Source: Hemicordylus capensis (taxonomy: Eukaryota; Chordata; Lepidosauria; Squamata; Cordylidae). Taken from it: a DNA stretch of 64,000 nt. Position numbers and translations under genes: made by a program. Location: positions 362,688,687 to 362,752,686 of the forward strand of contig NC_069658.1 in NCBI RefSeq assembly GCF_027244095.1. The letters run 5' to 3'. The notes under the pieces are model-generated. The model was not told where the DNA came from, searched no databases, and saw nothing but the letters and a program-made list of their open reading frames with translations. Of the stretch, positions 1-10,717 are shown piece after piece. Every line of letters begins with the position of its first letter. The stretch's first letter is position 1.

Positions 1-592
1 TCTGACTCAGAGGTCTGGGCCATGACAGTGACAGAATGGAGCCCTGAGGGACTCCATATAATAGCTCCCGTTTTAAAGAGGAACTGTCACCAAGCTCCAC
101 CATCTGGAATCTGCCTGAGAGATAGGAGCGGAACCACTGCAAAGCAAAGGTAAAGGTCATGCATCAGGCTGACCAAGACAGACTCAACCCCATATCCCAC
201 TCTAAAGCCAGTTTGTAATGGGTCTAGATAATTGGCTTCCTCCAAAGCCACCACCACTCTCTCAATCACCTTGCCCAACCATGGGAGATTGGAGACCGGC
301 CTATAACTGTCCATCACTGAGGGATCTAGGGAAGGCTGCTTAAGAAGCGGTCTAATCATTGCCTCCTTCAAACAAGGAGGCATCCTACCCTCCCTCAGCG
401 ATGAGTTAATGATATCAACTAAGCCATCCCCAACAATCTCCCTGCTAGATAAAAGCAGCCAAATCGGGCATGGATCCAGAGAACAAGTGGTAGGCTGCAT
501 CGCCCCAAGTAGCTTGTTCACATCATCAGGCATCACAGAATGAAACTGATCCAATCTAATACTGCAAGAGGAAATAGGACAAAAGGAGCGCA
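1..592 (-). mobile_element. CR1/L3-type LINE, reverse-transcriptase fragment
   Basis: Read on the minus strand, this encodes the start of a CR1/L3-type reverse transcriptase, with motifs such as SYRPVSNLPWLGKVIERVV and YLDPLQTGFRVGYGVES. Those correspond to RT block 1 and the segment after it. After the segment LVSLMHDLY the reading jumps directly to a much later RT region (RQIPDGGAW), so an internal stretch including the usual LDLSAAFD motif is missing. The copy continues off the left edge of the window. The same family recurs at 57906-58470, where a more upstream portion is kept. Confidence 0.85.
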
Positions 593-1400
593 AATACAGT
601 GAGGTTTCATTATTTTAACATGCTCTGTAAGGCTGCAGGATCCACATAAATGTTTTTCTATTTCTTTGGCTAAATGTTCTTTCTTTCCTCAGGTCATCAG
701 GCTTCTCAGTCTTTATATAATCACCAGCATCTTACTTATTGTTCCCTATAACTTCTTCTCTATGGTGGCTAATCTCCTGACTAAATTGCTCAATGGCAGT
801 CCTATTGAAATTAATAGGACAAGTTGTCATGACTAACTTCTAGTCAGGATCTCAGCCTGTCCCTCTGTCTGTCACTCGCCCCTTTGAACATTCTGAGAAA
901 TCAAGCTCCTCCTCCTATTTATAGAATTTTAACATAAATAAGCATTAATACATTCATAATATTAACCCCATGTGTGCTCCAGGCATATATGCTAGAACAA
1001 GGTCCAAGTGCCACATATTATATTTGTTGAATAAGCCTACCCTGTAAGATAGAAAGCAAAAAAAAAAAAAAAAAAGTAAAGAAGAAGAAAAACTTAGACA
1101 GTTTGGGTATAGATGTGTCATTTACATGGGAGCAACCAGGTATTCAAAATGTAGACTCAAACATATGCCCAATATATGACCGAACTGACCTGAACCAAAG
1201 TTAATTTGGAGTCAAATTTTGCTAGGAGGTGGACTGGGGCCTGCAAAGTTCTGTTACAGTCTCCAGAGTGATTCAAATATTTATTTGAGGGGTGATGATT
1301 GTGACTTTACCACCGTGTTTTCACATAGGGCACTGTGTGTCAGAAACATTCTGTACTTTAGTAATTTTCAAATTACTGTACCTGATAAAACATTTTAAAA
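593..1400. other. Unassigned non-coding stretch
   Basis: No gene recognised. There is an A-rich run near 1060-1077. At 798-835 lies a decayed copy of the short palindromic repeat also seen at 9309, 41261 and 61672; its core here is TCCTATTGAAATTAATAGGA. Confidence 0.5.
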
Positions 1401-1403
1401 TGA

Positions 1404-1494
1404 GTATTTTAAGCCGCCCTGAGCCATTTTGGAAGGGCAGTATACAAATCAAATCAAATCAAATCAAAATCAAAAAATAAATAAATAAATAAAA
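1404..1494 (+). repeat. 3' tail of a CR1/L3-like LINE
   Basis: The phrase GCCGCCCTGAGCCATTTTGG is followed by AGGGCAGTATACAAATC, an AAATC repeat and an (AAAT) tail. This is the usual 3' end of squamate LINEs of this type; a near match lies at 44177-44246. Confidence 0.65.
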
Positions 1495-1499
1495 TTATA

Positions 1500-2195
1500 T
1501 TCTCTGAGATTATGACTTTGAAGATATACACATCAGCTAGGGTAGACAAACATCTCTGCATGTTTGCATATGGATATCTAAATAATAACAGTATGATTGA
1601 CCCTCAGAAAACATGAGCGCATTGTTCCCCTCTGCAAAATCCATGCTTCTGTTTACTCAAGATTTGGGCAGTAGTCCGGAGTCCTGAGAACCCTCCCTTC
1701 TCTCCTCAGGGCTGCCCCTGTACATGACGACAACTGAGATGATCACCTCAGGAGGCAGATTGGCAGGGGCCACCATCCACCTCTACCAATCTCTACCTTC
1801 TGCCACCACTGCTTCTTCTCCTTCTGCCCCAGAATTTAAAAAGGAAGTGGGAAACCCTCCCCTGAAAGACACTCTAGGCCACCACTCATCTCTCCTCTTC
1901 TGCACTTCTTTTGCTGCTCCATTCCCCACTTCCTTTTTAAACCCAGGAAGCAAAGACAAGGATTCCCTGCATACCACTGGGCAAGGGATGTGACAAGGCA
2001 ATGTGCTCTGCAGGGGAGGGGGAGCAGCATCTGACGGTGTCCCTCAGGTGTGGACTGCTCTTGGGCCAGTTCTATTTCTCCCTTTAACATGCTTTCTAAG
2101 AATCCACAAATCACTTTATTTATTCTCCCACCAATAGTAAAAATGGTCATAGCCAAGGTAAAGGAATCATTTTCTTCCTAGATTGCAAAATTGAT
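1500..2195. other. Unassigned stretch with a spaced inverted repeat
   Basis: No gene recognised. TTTAAAAAGGAAGTGGGAA near 1836 is matched in inverted orientation by TTCCCCACTTCCTTTTTAAA near 1921, about 70 bases away. It could be a decayed foldback element. Confidence 0.4.
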
Positions 2196-2199
2196 GCTT

Positions 2200-2201
2200 T
2201 G

Positions 2202-2237
<36 letters not shown>

Positions 2238-2264
2238 GCGTGCGTGTGTGTGTGTGTGTTGTTG
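2200..2264. repeat. (TG)n microsatellite
   Basis: A TG/TGCG dinucleotide run followed by a short (TTG)n run. Confidence 0.95.
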
Positions 2265-2269
2265 TTGTT

Positions 2270-2511
2270 GTTGCTGGTTTACAAGCATAGCCCCTCAGAT
2301 TTTTGAACTGGTTTGACCCAATTTGACGGTCCGAAGTGCTGTACTTGTAAAGGGGAATCCAGTGAGGATTCTCCTTTAGAAGGAAAGGAGAATCCTGCCT
2401 TTAAAAGACTTCTACCCGGTTCAGTCCAGTTCAATCAAACGGACTGGACCACCCATCAGTTCGATTGAACCAGTTCGCGGACTGGTGGTTCCATTCCATG
2501 CACACCCCTAA
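2270..2511. mobile_element. Foldback DNA element (GTGCAC family), decayed copy
   Basis: The element is flanked by TAGCCCCTCAGATTTTTGAAC and TCCATGCACACCCCTAA, related in inverted orientation to the TAGGGATGTGCACGAACC ends of the copies at 16313 and 51134. Inside is a 13-bp perfect hairpin, AGGATTCTCCTTT at 2365-2377 and its complement at 2384-2396, plus repeated GAACTGG/CCAGTTC motifs on both arms. Confidence 0.6.
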
Positions 2512-2519
2512 TCTTCAAT

Positions 2520-3135
2520 ATTTTTAGAGTGGGGGCTGTAGCCATTGAGGGAGCTCATTCCATGGGGGAAGAGCAAGGACAGTGACCCCAGCCACGGGAG
2601 GGGACAGGGAGAGAAAGAGAGAGAGACTTCATGAGTGCTGTGGCAGAAGGGCTGGGGAGGGAGGGAGAGGGGGAGTGGGAGAGGGAGGGAGGGAAAGAGA
2701 GAGAGAGAGAGCACACAGGAGGAGGAAGAGGGGAGCAAGATAGAGAGCCTGCATGAGTGCCATGGCCACTGCAGTGGGGCGGGAGACAGATGTCATGTGA
2801 GACAACTAGAGGAGTGGAGAAAGAATAAGAGAGATAGGGCACACAGAGGGCAGATAGGGCAGGAGGAGGAGAGCGAGAGTGGGGGGGAGAGGGGACAGCA
2901 GGGAAGGGGGGCGAGAGAAAGTGCTCAAAGCGGCAGGAGCATGAGGGTAGCAATAGTGTGTGTGAGTGTGTGAGCATGATGGCCAGGGGACTAGAGACAG
3001 CAGGGGGAAGGGAGGGGAGAGGCATGTAAGGGGCCACCACTGGAATATCTCTGGGCCACCAGTGGCTTGTGGGCTGTGCAATGAAGAACAGTGAACTGGT
3101 AGGCGGGGTCTGTAGCTTAGCAGGCAAAGTCATTT
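2520..3135. repeat. Purine-rich (GA/GGGA)n low-complexity tract
   Basis: About 600 bases of GA/GGGA-rich sequence with a GAGAGAGA run near 2695. The open frames on either strand are repetitive Ser/Pro/Leu or Arg/Gly/Glu strings of the kind low complexity produces, so no protein is called. Confidence 0.7.
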
Positions 3136-3690
3136 TACATAGATTCCACTTTTAGGAAAGTTCACAAAATTAAATATATGTAATAGAATTTTTAATTAAT
3201 GTGATTGCAAAAGAGAATAGTCTGAAATTTGTAGGATTTCAACTGCAAACATTACTCATTGTATTGAATAATTACCATATATGGTAAATTTGAATCATAG
3301 TAAATTTGAATCTGAGAAAGATCTTCTGCTTCTCTTAAGTATGTTGTTTTGGAATTATTGATCTGATTATTGAGTGTTACAAATCAACTGAGAACAATAA
3401 CACTTAAAATATGATTATTATATTCCAAATTTCTTTTTTTTAAATACCCCCCCCCAATTTAAACTTTCCCCCCTAGCATATCCCAGTGTAAAAAGTAATG
3501 CATTCGACTGATTTAAGCAACAGGGTTGTTCATGCAAAATTTGGCATTTGTAGGTAATTGGGAAGTATGATATTCTGAATTTCTTCTAAATATAACAAAA
3601 AAAATTTAAACTTTCACCAAGCATATTCTGGGGTAAAAAGCAGTGAATTCAGCTAATTTCAGTGGCAGGATTATGTATGCAAAATTTAGT
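3136..3690. other. AT-rich unassigned stretch
   Basis: No gene seen. Two related half-copies of a phrase (TTTAAACTTTCCCCCCTAGCA near 3460 and TTTAAACTTTCACCAAGCA near 3606, each followed by AGCA/AGTAATGCATTC-like sequence) suggest an old internal duplication of about 140 bases. Confidence 0.4.
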
Positions 3691-4311
3691 ATAATTAATT
3701 AATTAATCATATTTTATACCGCCTCTAGGCGGTATACAAAATTTAAAATAATATTTGAAGTTCAACACAGATTAAAATACATGTGACACATTAAAATCAA
3801 TAGTATAAAATAGTCATTAAAACAAATTTTTAAAATTATTAAAATTAATTCTAATTAAAAGCTTGCAAGAACAGGAGAGTCTTCAGGGTCTTCCTGAATA
3901 CGAACAGAGAAGGAAATGCTCTTATTTCAGCAGGGAGCATATTCCAAAGTCCTGGAGGAGCCACAGAGAAAGCCTGGTCCTGGGTCACCACCAAACGAGC
4001 TGGTGAAAACCATAACCGGACCTCTCCAGAAGATCGTAACAGGCGGCAGGGTTTATGACAAAGGAGGCACTCTCTAAAGTAGCCTGGATCCAAGCCATTA
4101 AGGGCTTTATAGGTAATAACCAGCACTTTCTATTTTACCCGGAAACATATCGGCAGCCAGTGCAGTTCTTTCAAAACTGGTGTTATATGGTCCCTTCATG
4201 TTGTCCCAGAGACCAGTGGCATTCTGTACCAATTGTAGTTTCTAGACTATGTAAAAAGGCAGCCCCATTTAGAGTGCATTACAGTAGTCAAGCCTGGATG
4301 TTACCAGCATA

Positions 4312-4592
4312 TGTAAGTGTGCTGTTGAGTCGGCGTCGACTCCAGGCGACCACAGAACCCTGTGGTTGTCTTTGGATAATACAGGAATACAGGAGGGGTT
4401 TACCACTGCCATGAGAATACAGGAGGAGTTTACCATTGCCATCTCCCATGCAGTATGAGATGATGCCTTTCAGCATCTTCCTATATTGTTACAGCCTGAT
4501 ACAGGTGTTTCACATCGTCTGGGAAACATATCAGAGGGGATTTGAACAGGCTACCCCTGGCTTTTCCCCACTGCGCCATTAAGGTCATTTAC
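4312..4592 (-). mobile_element. Sauria-type tRNA SINE inside a LINE
   Basis: The minus-strand order is a tRNA-like head with a degenerate B box (GATTTGAACAGGCTACC on +), the GATGCCTTTCAGCATCTTCC module, then the 3' part with GAGTCGGCGTCGACTCC. One internal piece, ATACAGGAGG-GTTTACCA-TGCCAT, is duplicated in tandem near 4385 and 4425, which is unusual for the family. Confidence 0.85.
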
Positions 4593-4937
4593 CTCTAGAA
4601 ATGGGCATAGCTGATGTATCAGCCGAAGCTGACAAAAAGCGCTCCTAGCCACTGCCTCAACCTGAGATACGAGGGAGAGCTTTGGGTCCAGAAGCACTTC
4701 CAAGCTACGTACCTGATTTTTCAGGGGGAGCGTAACCCCATTTAGAACAGGCAGAGCTATACCAGCCCTTGGGTCCCAACCCCCTCACAGTGAATACCTC
4801 CATCATTTGGATTCAACTTCAGTTTATTATCCCTCATCCAGCCCATTACCACCTCCAGGCAGGCATTTAGGGAAGATATGCCATTTCCTGATGAGGTCAA
4901 CATGGTGAAGTAGATCTGGGTGTCATCAGCATATCTC

Positions 4938-5158
4938 CTTCTCTGTTTGTTTTTAGGAGGACCCTGAAGATGTACCTATTTTCTCAGGCATTTAACTGAA
5001 ACCAAATTTTTAAATTGTAATGTGTTTTTATCTATTATAATTTTAATCTTTTTAAATGAATTTTAAATGTTTTATATTTTATATTATGTTTTAATAGTGT
5101 ACATCTCCTAGAGATTTATATTAGGTGGTATATAAATTAATTGAATGGATGAATGAAT
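4938..5158 (+). mobile_element. 5'-truncated CR1/L3-type LINE 3' end
   Basis: Reads RTLKMYLFSQAFN then stop on the plus strand, followed by an AT-rich 3' UTR, the phrase ATTAGGTGGTATATAAATTA and an (AATG)n tail. It splits the minus-strand LINE 3691-5705, so it inserted later. Confidence 0.8.
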
Positions 5159-5810
5159 ATTGATGACCCTGCACCAAACCTTCTGATGATCTCTCCCAGC
5201 AGTTTCATGTAGATATTAAAGAGCATTGGAGACAGTATGGAGCCTTGTGGAAGTCCACACTTTAGTTCTCACTTAGCAGAACAACCGTCTCCAAGCAACA
5301 TCATCTGGAATCTACCAAAAAGGTAGGAGCAGAACCACTGTAAAACAGTGCCACTCAATCCCACCTCCCTCAGGCAATCCAGAAGGATACCATGGTCAAT
5401 GGTATCGAAAGCCCCAGAGAGATCCAAAAGGATCAGCAGAGTCACACTCCCTCTGTCAATAGCCAGTTGGAGATCATCCATAAAGCTGATCAAGGCAGTC
5501 TCAACCCCATAGCTCACATGAAAGCCAGTTTGAAATAGGTCTAGATAATCTGCATCATCCAAAATTGCCTGGAGCTGAGAGGCCACCAACCACTCAATCA
5601 CCTTGCCCTACAATGGAAGATTAGAAACAGGTCTGTAATTAGCTAACTCCGAGGGATCCAGTGCAGATCACTTCAAAAGTGATCTAATAATAGCCGCCTC
5701 TTTATTTCATACAAAACACACAAACAAATTCTTTAAAATTTACTATATTATATTATACTAGCTGACCCCGCACAGAGTATCTGTGCAGTTGTATACTGAG
5801 CCTGTGACAT

Positions 5811-6190
5811 CCCCCCGTAGCTCGCTGGCTCTCCCCCCCGGCAGCTCGCTCACTCGCTGGCTCTCCCCCCCGGCAGCTCGCTCGCAGGCTCTCACCTCCC
5901 CGGCAGCTCGCTCGCTGGCTCTCACCTCCCCGGCAGCTCGCTCGCTGGCTCTCACCTCCCCGGCAGCTCGCTCGCTGGCTCTCACCTCCCCGGCAGCTCG
6001 CTCGCTGGCTCTCACCCCCCCCCCCCCGGCAGCTCGCTCGCTGGCTCTCACCCCCCCCGGCAGCTCGCTCGCTGGCTCTCACCCCCCCCGGCAGCTCGCT
6101 CGCTGGCTCTCACCCCCCCCGGCAGCTCGCTCACTCACTCGCTCGCAACCCCCCCCGCAGCTCACTCGCTCTCCCCCCCCCCCCCGCAGC
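5811..6190. repeat. Tandem ~32-bp minisatellite inside the Helitron
   Basis: About ten to twelve head-to-tail units built on CCCCGGCAGCTCGCTCGCTG followed by GCTCTCACCT. The C run between units varies in length. Reading this through gives repetitive Arg/Ala/Ser peptides on both strands, which are not considered genes. Confidence 0.93.
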
Positions 6191-7204
6191 TCTCCCCATT
6201 GGGCCAGCCAGGGCCAGGCCATCCCACCACTGCCTCCCACCTTCTCCTCCCGGCTGGTAGGGCTTTGCCCACCGTCTGCCCACATCCTCACCACCGCCAT
6301 CATTTATCCCCACCACCACCTCCTCTTCCTGGCCAGCGGGGCTTCGCCCGCCGTCCACCCACCTCTTTTGGCCGGAGGGGCTTCACCTGCCAGCCCTCCA
6401 CCTCTGCATCCTGACCACAGCCATTATTTCTCTCCGCTTCAATGCTGGAACTCTTGCACGCTCTAGAGCATCTGCGCATTAGTACTCGATTGCTCCCCTC
6501 ACCTCAGAGATCTTCCCACCCTCAGCTGAGCTGCACTCCTGCTCCTCCTCCATCCCGTTGCTTCCATCCTCCTCACCCTTCTTGGTCATGGCTGCAGCAT
6601 TGCTGCTGCCTATTGGCCAAGCTGCAGCCCCCTATCCCCAGAGACCTCCCCGCCCTCACCCGATCCCCGCTCCTGCTCCTCCCCCCAGGAGCAGCAGCAG
6701 TGGTTGACCGGACCCTTCCTCGCTGCTGCCACCACCATGGCCGCTCGTTCCTCTCAGGCCGCTGACAGCCCCAGGCCCATCTCTTGCCTGCCTGCCTCCC
6801 TCTGACAATGGCCTTGGTAGCCCCAAACAGCAGCAATGGTTGCCTGGACCCTTCCTTGCTGCAAGTGCCGCCATGGCCACTCATTCCGCTCAAGCTGCTG
6901 ACAGGCTCAGGCCCATCCCTTGCCCTTCCTTCTGTCTCTCTTCCCCCTCCCTTCTCTCTCTCTCTCTCTCTCCTACACTTGCTCTTCTCCTCTCCTCCCT
7001 CCATTCATGTTTTTCTCCCTCCCTCCCTGAGTTAAAAGATTTTGTTCATTTACACAAGGGCATCCTCCTTCTCCTGAAGGGGCTCTTTCCTCCCTCAGGA
7101 CCTGTCTTTTTGCAGATCCCTGCCTGCTATCCTTTTATATCCAGAACATCTTCCAACCAGTAACAACTGCATTCCAACTCACCTTAACCATCACAGGCCT
7201 CTCC

Positions 7205-7500
7205 TCCTGATCTGCATAAGGGATCCCCACTGCCCAATCACCATGGTGCTTCTGCTTTCACAGGCTCCTTCTCCCTATCTGCATATGGAATCCCTACTGC
7301 CCAATCAGGTGCTTCTGCTTGCAAACTGCATATGGAATCCCCACTGCCCAATCAGGTGCTTCTGCTTGCAAACTCAGCCAATCGCCTCCATCCCACCACG
7401 TTGCTCCTTCTCCTTATCTGCATATGGAATCCCCACTGCCCAATCAGGTGCTTCTGCTTGCAAACTCTGCATATGGAATCCCCACTGCCCAATCGCCTCC
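7205..7500. repeat. Degenerate ~47-bp tandem repeat in the Helitron 5' region
   Basis: Four to five copies of a unit containing TGCATATGGAATCCCCACTG, CCCAATCAGGTGCTTCTGC and TTGCAAACT. A single diverged version of the unit occurs at 59505-59545 in the related Helitron, so the array expanded within this copy. Confidence 0.88.
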
Positions 7501-7549
7501 TTCCTACCACGTCGTCACGCATGGCCTGTCTTGGAGAAATAATAATATA

Positions 7550-7582
7550 GATTAGATTAGATTAGATTAGATTAGATTAGAT
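7550..7582. repeat. (ATTAG)n microsatellite
   Basis: Six to seven ATTAG units abut the Helitron 5' end. Confidence 0.93.
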
Positions 7583-7805
7583 GTGAGCCAGTGTGGCGTA
7601 GTGGTTAAAGTGTTGGGCTAGGACCAAGAAAACCCAGCTTCAAATCCCTGTGCACCCATGAAACTCACTGGGTGATTCTGGGCCAGTCACTTATCTCTCA
7701 GCCTAAACTACCTCACAGGGTTGTTGTGAGGATAAACATAACCATGTCCACCACTCTGTGCTCCTTGGAGGAACAGAGGTATATAAATAAATGAATGAAT
7801 AAATT
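7583..7805 (+). mobile_element. MIR-like tRNA-derived SINE
   Basis: tRNA-like head with an A box in GTGGCGTAGTGGTTAAAGTG and a B-box relic (CTTCAAATCCC), then the core phrases CTGGGTGATTCTGGGCCAGT and CCTCACAGGGTTGTTGTGAG, ending in TATATAAATAAATGAATG. The order and wording match squamate SINEs of the CORE/MIR type. It sits directly after the (ATTAG)n run. Confidence 0.9.
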
Positions 7806-8015
7806 TGCTGTCACAATATGTGGCACTGTGGTGATGGCCACTGGCTTAAATGGCTTTAAAAGCAGAATTGGACAGACCTATCAAGGGCTACTAGTCTTGA
7901 TGGATATGTGTTACCTGCAGGTTCAGAGACTTCTTGTTTTGCTCTGACTGGTTGCTTCTGATTAGCTTTTGTAAATCTCAAAAGATCTGGACACCCCATA
8001 AATGCAAAGACAATA

Positions 8016-8482
8016 AGGTCATTCTCACAACCTGTGAGCAGGCTGGGGAGGAGGCAGGAGCTATCTTACCTTCCCCCACAGATGATCCATGTAGGTTTCC
8101 CGGCAGCACTGCTTGCATGCCCACACAAGCAGCAGCGCTGCCAGGAGAAGTGTGGCGGTCTGGAGGCCAAGGAAACGCAGCCTGGCCTCCAGAAATCCCA
8201 CAATGCACCGCTTGAGGCATGCGGTGCATTGGGGGATTCCTCTACAAGCTGGGTGCTCTAGGTGCCTGGCTCTTTGTCTGCTTGGGCTGCCTGCAGCCCG
8301 AGCAGACACACGACTAGGTACCTGGGTAGAAGGGCCCTTCTACCTAAGTAATAGCCCAGCTGGAAGCCTTGGGCTACCCAGCAAGCACTGGGATCAGCCC
8401 TGATCCCAGCACTCCACACAAGCAACCCTACCCGGGTAGGATTGTGCAAGCCCAGGTAGGTCTGCTCATGTGAACAGCCTCA
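8016..8482. mobile_element. Hairpin-ended MITE, copy a
   Basis: The left end is AGGTCATTCTCACAACC and the right end is CATGTGAACAGCCTC, the inverted partner. An internal 11-bp perfect hairpin (CAATGCACCGC and complement, near 8200-8230) matches the one in copy e. The right end folds back on itself (ACCTACC/GGTAGG flanked by TTCACA/TGTGTG). No coding capacity. Family named here for the shared GAGGCTATTC ends. Confidence 0.75.
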
Positions 8483-8975
8483 GTATATTCATGGAGGAAC
8501 ATAAGTTTGCAAAACTATTCTCAAGTATGATCTGCTACAATTTAGCAGTTCAAAACTGTACAATTTACAATTCAAAATTGTTCTCTCATAATAGTAATAG
8601 GCTGCCTTCAATAGGCTAGCACAGGGTTCCCTGGATCCTATGTCAATTTCTATGTCGATTTCTTCTCTTCTCCAGCTTGGGTTCTGCAACAGCTGCTCTC
8701 TTTTGAGCTGCTCTGGCTCTAGGCCTTCTTCTTTCCCGAAGTATAGGCTGAGAAGGAGATTAACCCTTCGCCTTCAGCCATCCATTCATTTTATCTCTCC
8801 TTTAGAGACTCTGGACATGTGCGGGGAATGGGAATGGGGGAAAGGGTGATTGTGGTGGTAACTATAATATATTATAGGATCAGAGAGATCCTGGAAATGC
8901 AGAGATTCTGTATCTTCTAAATATGGCTGTTATAGTTAACCCGTGTTGAAAGAAAAGCAAAGTAAATAAATAAAT
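8483..8975. other. Unassigned non-coding stretch
   Basis: No gene or recognised repeat. Ordinary mixed-composition sequence. Confidence 0.4.
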
Positions 8976-9007
8976 GCATACATACATACATACATACATA
9001 CATACAT
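8976..9007. repeat. (CATA)n microsatellite
   Basis: About eight CATA units at the 3' tail of the adjacent minus-strand SINE. Confidence 0.95.
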
Positions 9008-9115
9008 GACGGGCCAAGAGTCACCCAGTGAGTTTCATGGCTGAATGGGGATTTGGACTAGGATCTCCCTGATCCTAGTCCAACACTCTAACCACTACAT
9101 CACACTGGCTTTAGA
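9008..9115 (-). mobile_element. MIR-like tRNA SINE, 5' half only
   Basis: Reversed, it reads the head AGCCAGTGTGATGTAGTGG and core AACTCACTGGGTGACTCTTGG, like the copy at 7583, then ends. The 3' half is missing. Confidence 0.82.
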
Positions 9116-9291
9116 ACACATATTCAGAGGTTATATTTCTGTGACACAAACATGCCATTCAAATAGCATTCAAACCAATGATATGCCCTAGCTCAAATTA
9201 ACCCTGTTGTCAGGTGAGCTAACAAAACAAATACTAGGTTCAGAATATGATACTTATTGTACTGGGTTTTGTATTTCTGAAGTTTTGTATT

Positions 9292-9790
9292 TCAGAGCAC
9301 ACTTTCCTAGGAGTAAGTACTATTAAAATTAATGGGACTTACCAGGGCATAGCCAGAGACAAGATTTTAAAATGCCCCCACCCCCCCTGAAGCTCAGCTC
9401 ACGAAGTAAAGAAATCTTAAATGAGGCTAAATAGTGGTAACTAAAAGCATAGTAAAATTTTATATATATATCTCCTACAGGTATGTGCTACAATAGAACA
9501 TCATCCTAATTATTTTTTTAAAGGTTTTGTAAATTGTGGATAATGCAAGTCATTTAATGGTACTAGAGAAAGACATGTTGTTCTGTAGCTCAAGGTCTTA
9601 ACACTCACATCAATTTCGGAGGATAGGATGAATACAAACTGAAGGAAGCCCGGGTAGTGCGCTGCTGGGGGAGTCAGTCATGTGACTTGCCTTGGGGGAG
9701 GCCAAAGCAGTGGGCCCCCAGACAACTGTCTCCCCTTGCCCTATTATAGTTACGCCCCTGGGACTTACTATTAAGTAAACATAAATAGGT
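9292..9790. repeat. Short palindromic interspersed repeat, split by a hAT-like insertion
   Basis: The outer parts (AGGAGTAAGTACTATTAAAA ... TTAATGGGACTTAC, then TATTAAGTAAACATAAATAG) belong to a common palindromic repeat with arms like GAGTAAGTCCCATTGAAAT. They are separated by the element at 9343-9760 and its duplicated target site. Other copies: 798-835, 10556-10580, 41261-41312, 61672-61750. Confidence 0.75.
9343..9760. mobile_element. hAT-like non-autonomous element with 8-bp TSD
   Basis: Starts CAGGGCATAGCC and ends GTTACGCCCCTG, imperfect terminal inverted repeats. It is flanked on both sides by the exact 8-bp duplication GGACTTAC (9335-9342 and 9761-9768), as hAT transposition produces. 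No transposase frame. Related ends occur at 18333-18468 and 33781-33946. Confidence 0.88.
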
Positions 9791-10106
9791 GCATGCTCCT
9801 CATTAGTTTATCTGCATGCCTCAATGTAATAATAATTTGAGACCTTTCAACTTATTTTTTACAAGTTCCCTCATTTTTGAGAAGTTTCTTTTTCTGAAGT
9901 CCAATGCATCTGTGCTGGACTTCCTTGACAATTCTCTACCCGCATATATGCTGAATTGGATCACAACAATGAAAGGGAAAATCAGGAGGGTCCAGAAAGC
10001 ATGGAACTTATTTAAAAACCACAATACTAGAAGCTCATTTGGAATGTATACCAAGAAGGAGGAAAGATACCACCAAGTTCAGGGGAACACCTGAACTGGC
10101 TAACAA

Positions 10107-10115
10107 GTATTATTA

Positions 10116-10152
<37 letters not shown>
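10107..10152. repeat. (ATT)n microsatellite
   Basis: ATT repeat forming the 3' tail of the reverse-oriented SINE that follows. Confidence 0.95.
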
Positions 10153-10376
10153 TATCTACATTTTGTGTCCTGCTCTTCCTCCAAGGAGCCCAGAGAGGTG
10201 TACTACATACTTAAGTTTCTCCTCACAACAACCCTGTGAAGTAGGTTAGGCTGAGAGAGAGAAGTGACTGGCCCAGAGTCACCCAGCAAGTATCATGACT
10301 AAATGGGGATTTGAACTCAGGTCTCCCCAGTCTTAGTCCAGCCCTATAACCACTACACCACACTGGCTCTTCTAAA
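10153..10376 (-). mobile_element. MIR-like tRNA SINE, near full length
   Basis: Reversed, it reads head AGCCAGTGTGGTGTAGTGG, the B-box relic GAGTTCAAATCCCC, and core phrases CTGGGTGACTCTGGGCCAGT and CTTCACAGGGTTGTTGTGAG, then the (ATT)n tail. Confidence 0.9.
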
Positions 10377-10378
10377 GT

Positions 10379-10475
10379 CAGGGAAGCTATAAAGGGGAAG
10401 AAAACTTCCTTCAGAAAATGGAGGTCCTCTCCAAATGAAGACAACACAGCCCCCGCTCCCCTAGCTACGCCCCTG
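10379..10475. mobile_element. Possible hAT-like remnant
   Basis: The right end CTCCCCTAGCTACGCCCCTG matches the ends of the hAT-like family; the left end CAGGGAAGCTAT is a weak partner. Flanking 8-mers do not match, so the left boundary is doubtful. Confidence 0.45.
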
Positions 10476-10717
10476 CTCAATGATTGACTAACTTACCATT
10501 CTGCAGGTATCAGGATCATGAAAATCATTTGTCTCAGTTGAACCTCTTGTTGTTACCTTGGAGTAAGTCCCATTGACATAATTATTTTTGTGCAGAGGGA
10601 AGGAAAGGATGATTGAGTTAGATTATCAAAAGTGGGTTGTGGGTCTGTGGATCATTTAAGTACCTAGCAACACCCCTGCTCAGCTTGCTTTTCTGTTCTG
10701 AAATCATTCCCAAGAGA

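Larger units (their letters stand above)
3691..5705 (-). mobile_element. CR1/L3-type LINE with nested insertions
   Basis: On the minus strand, from 5705 down, this reads RT blocks (SQLQAILDDADYLDLFQTGF, LLILLDLSGAFDTIDHGILL), then the segment ending MGWMRDNKLKLNP near 4840. The C-terminal region follows, with YKALNGLDPGYFREC and the final TLKTLLFLQAFN stop near 3855, and then an AT-rich 3' UTR. The body is interrupted by a SINE (4312-4592) and by the 3' end of another LINE in the opposite orientation (4938-5158). It is 5'-truncated, frameshifted and inactive. Confidence 0.85.
5758..7551 (-). mobile_element. Non-autonomous Helitron with intact ends (copy H1)
   Basis: The minus strand starts 5'-TCTATATTATTATTT after a host A at 7552 and ends CTAG at 5761-5758 before a host T, the A|T target expected of Helitrons. 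A hairpin (arms GCACAGA/TCTGTGC, 5770-5786) lies 12 bases inside the CTAG end, the standard 3' terminator. No Rep/helicase gene is present. The interior carries tandem repeats (5811-6190 and 7205-7500) and segments shared with the Helitron at 59446-60385. The long open frames inside are low-complexity. An older 3'-end relic lies near 6450-6480 (see findings). Confidence 0.85.

Noticed and set aside
2555-3133. Ser/Pro/Leu-rich frame of about 190 codons on the minus strand
   Set aside because: Product of a purine-rich repetitive tract.
5783-6466. Long open frame of about 227 codons rich in Ala, Arg, Ser and Pro
   Set aside because: It runs through the 32-bp tandem array inside a Helitron; reverse-strand frames are equally open. 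Low-complexity artefact.
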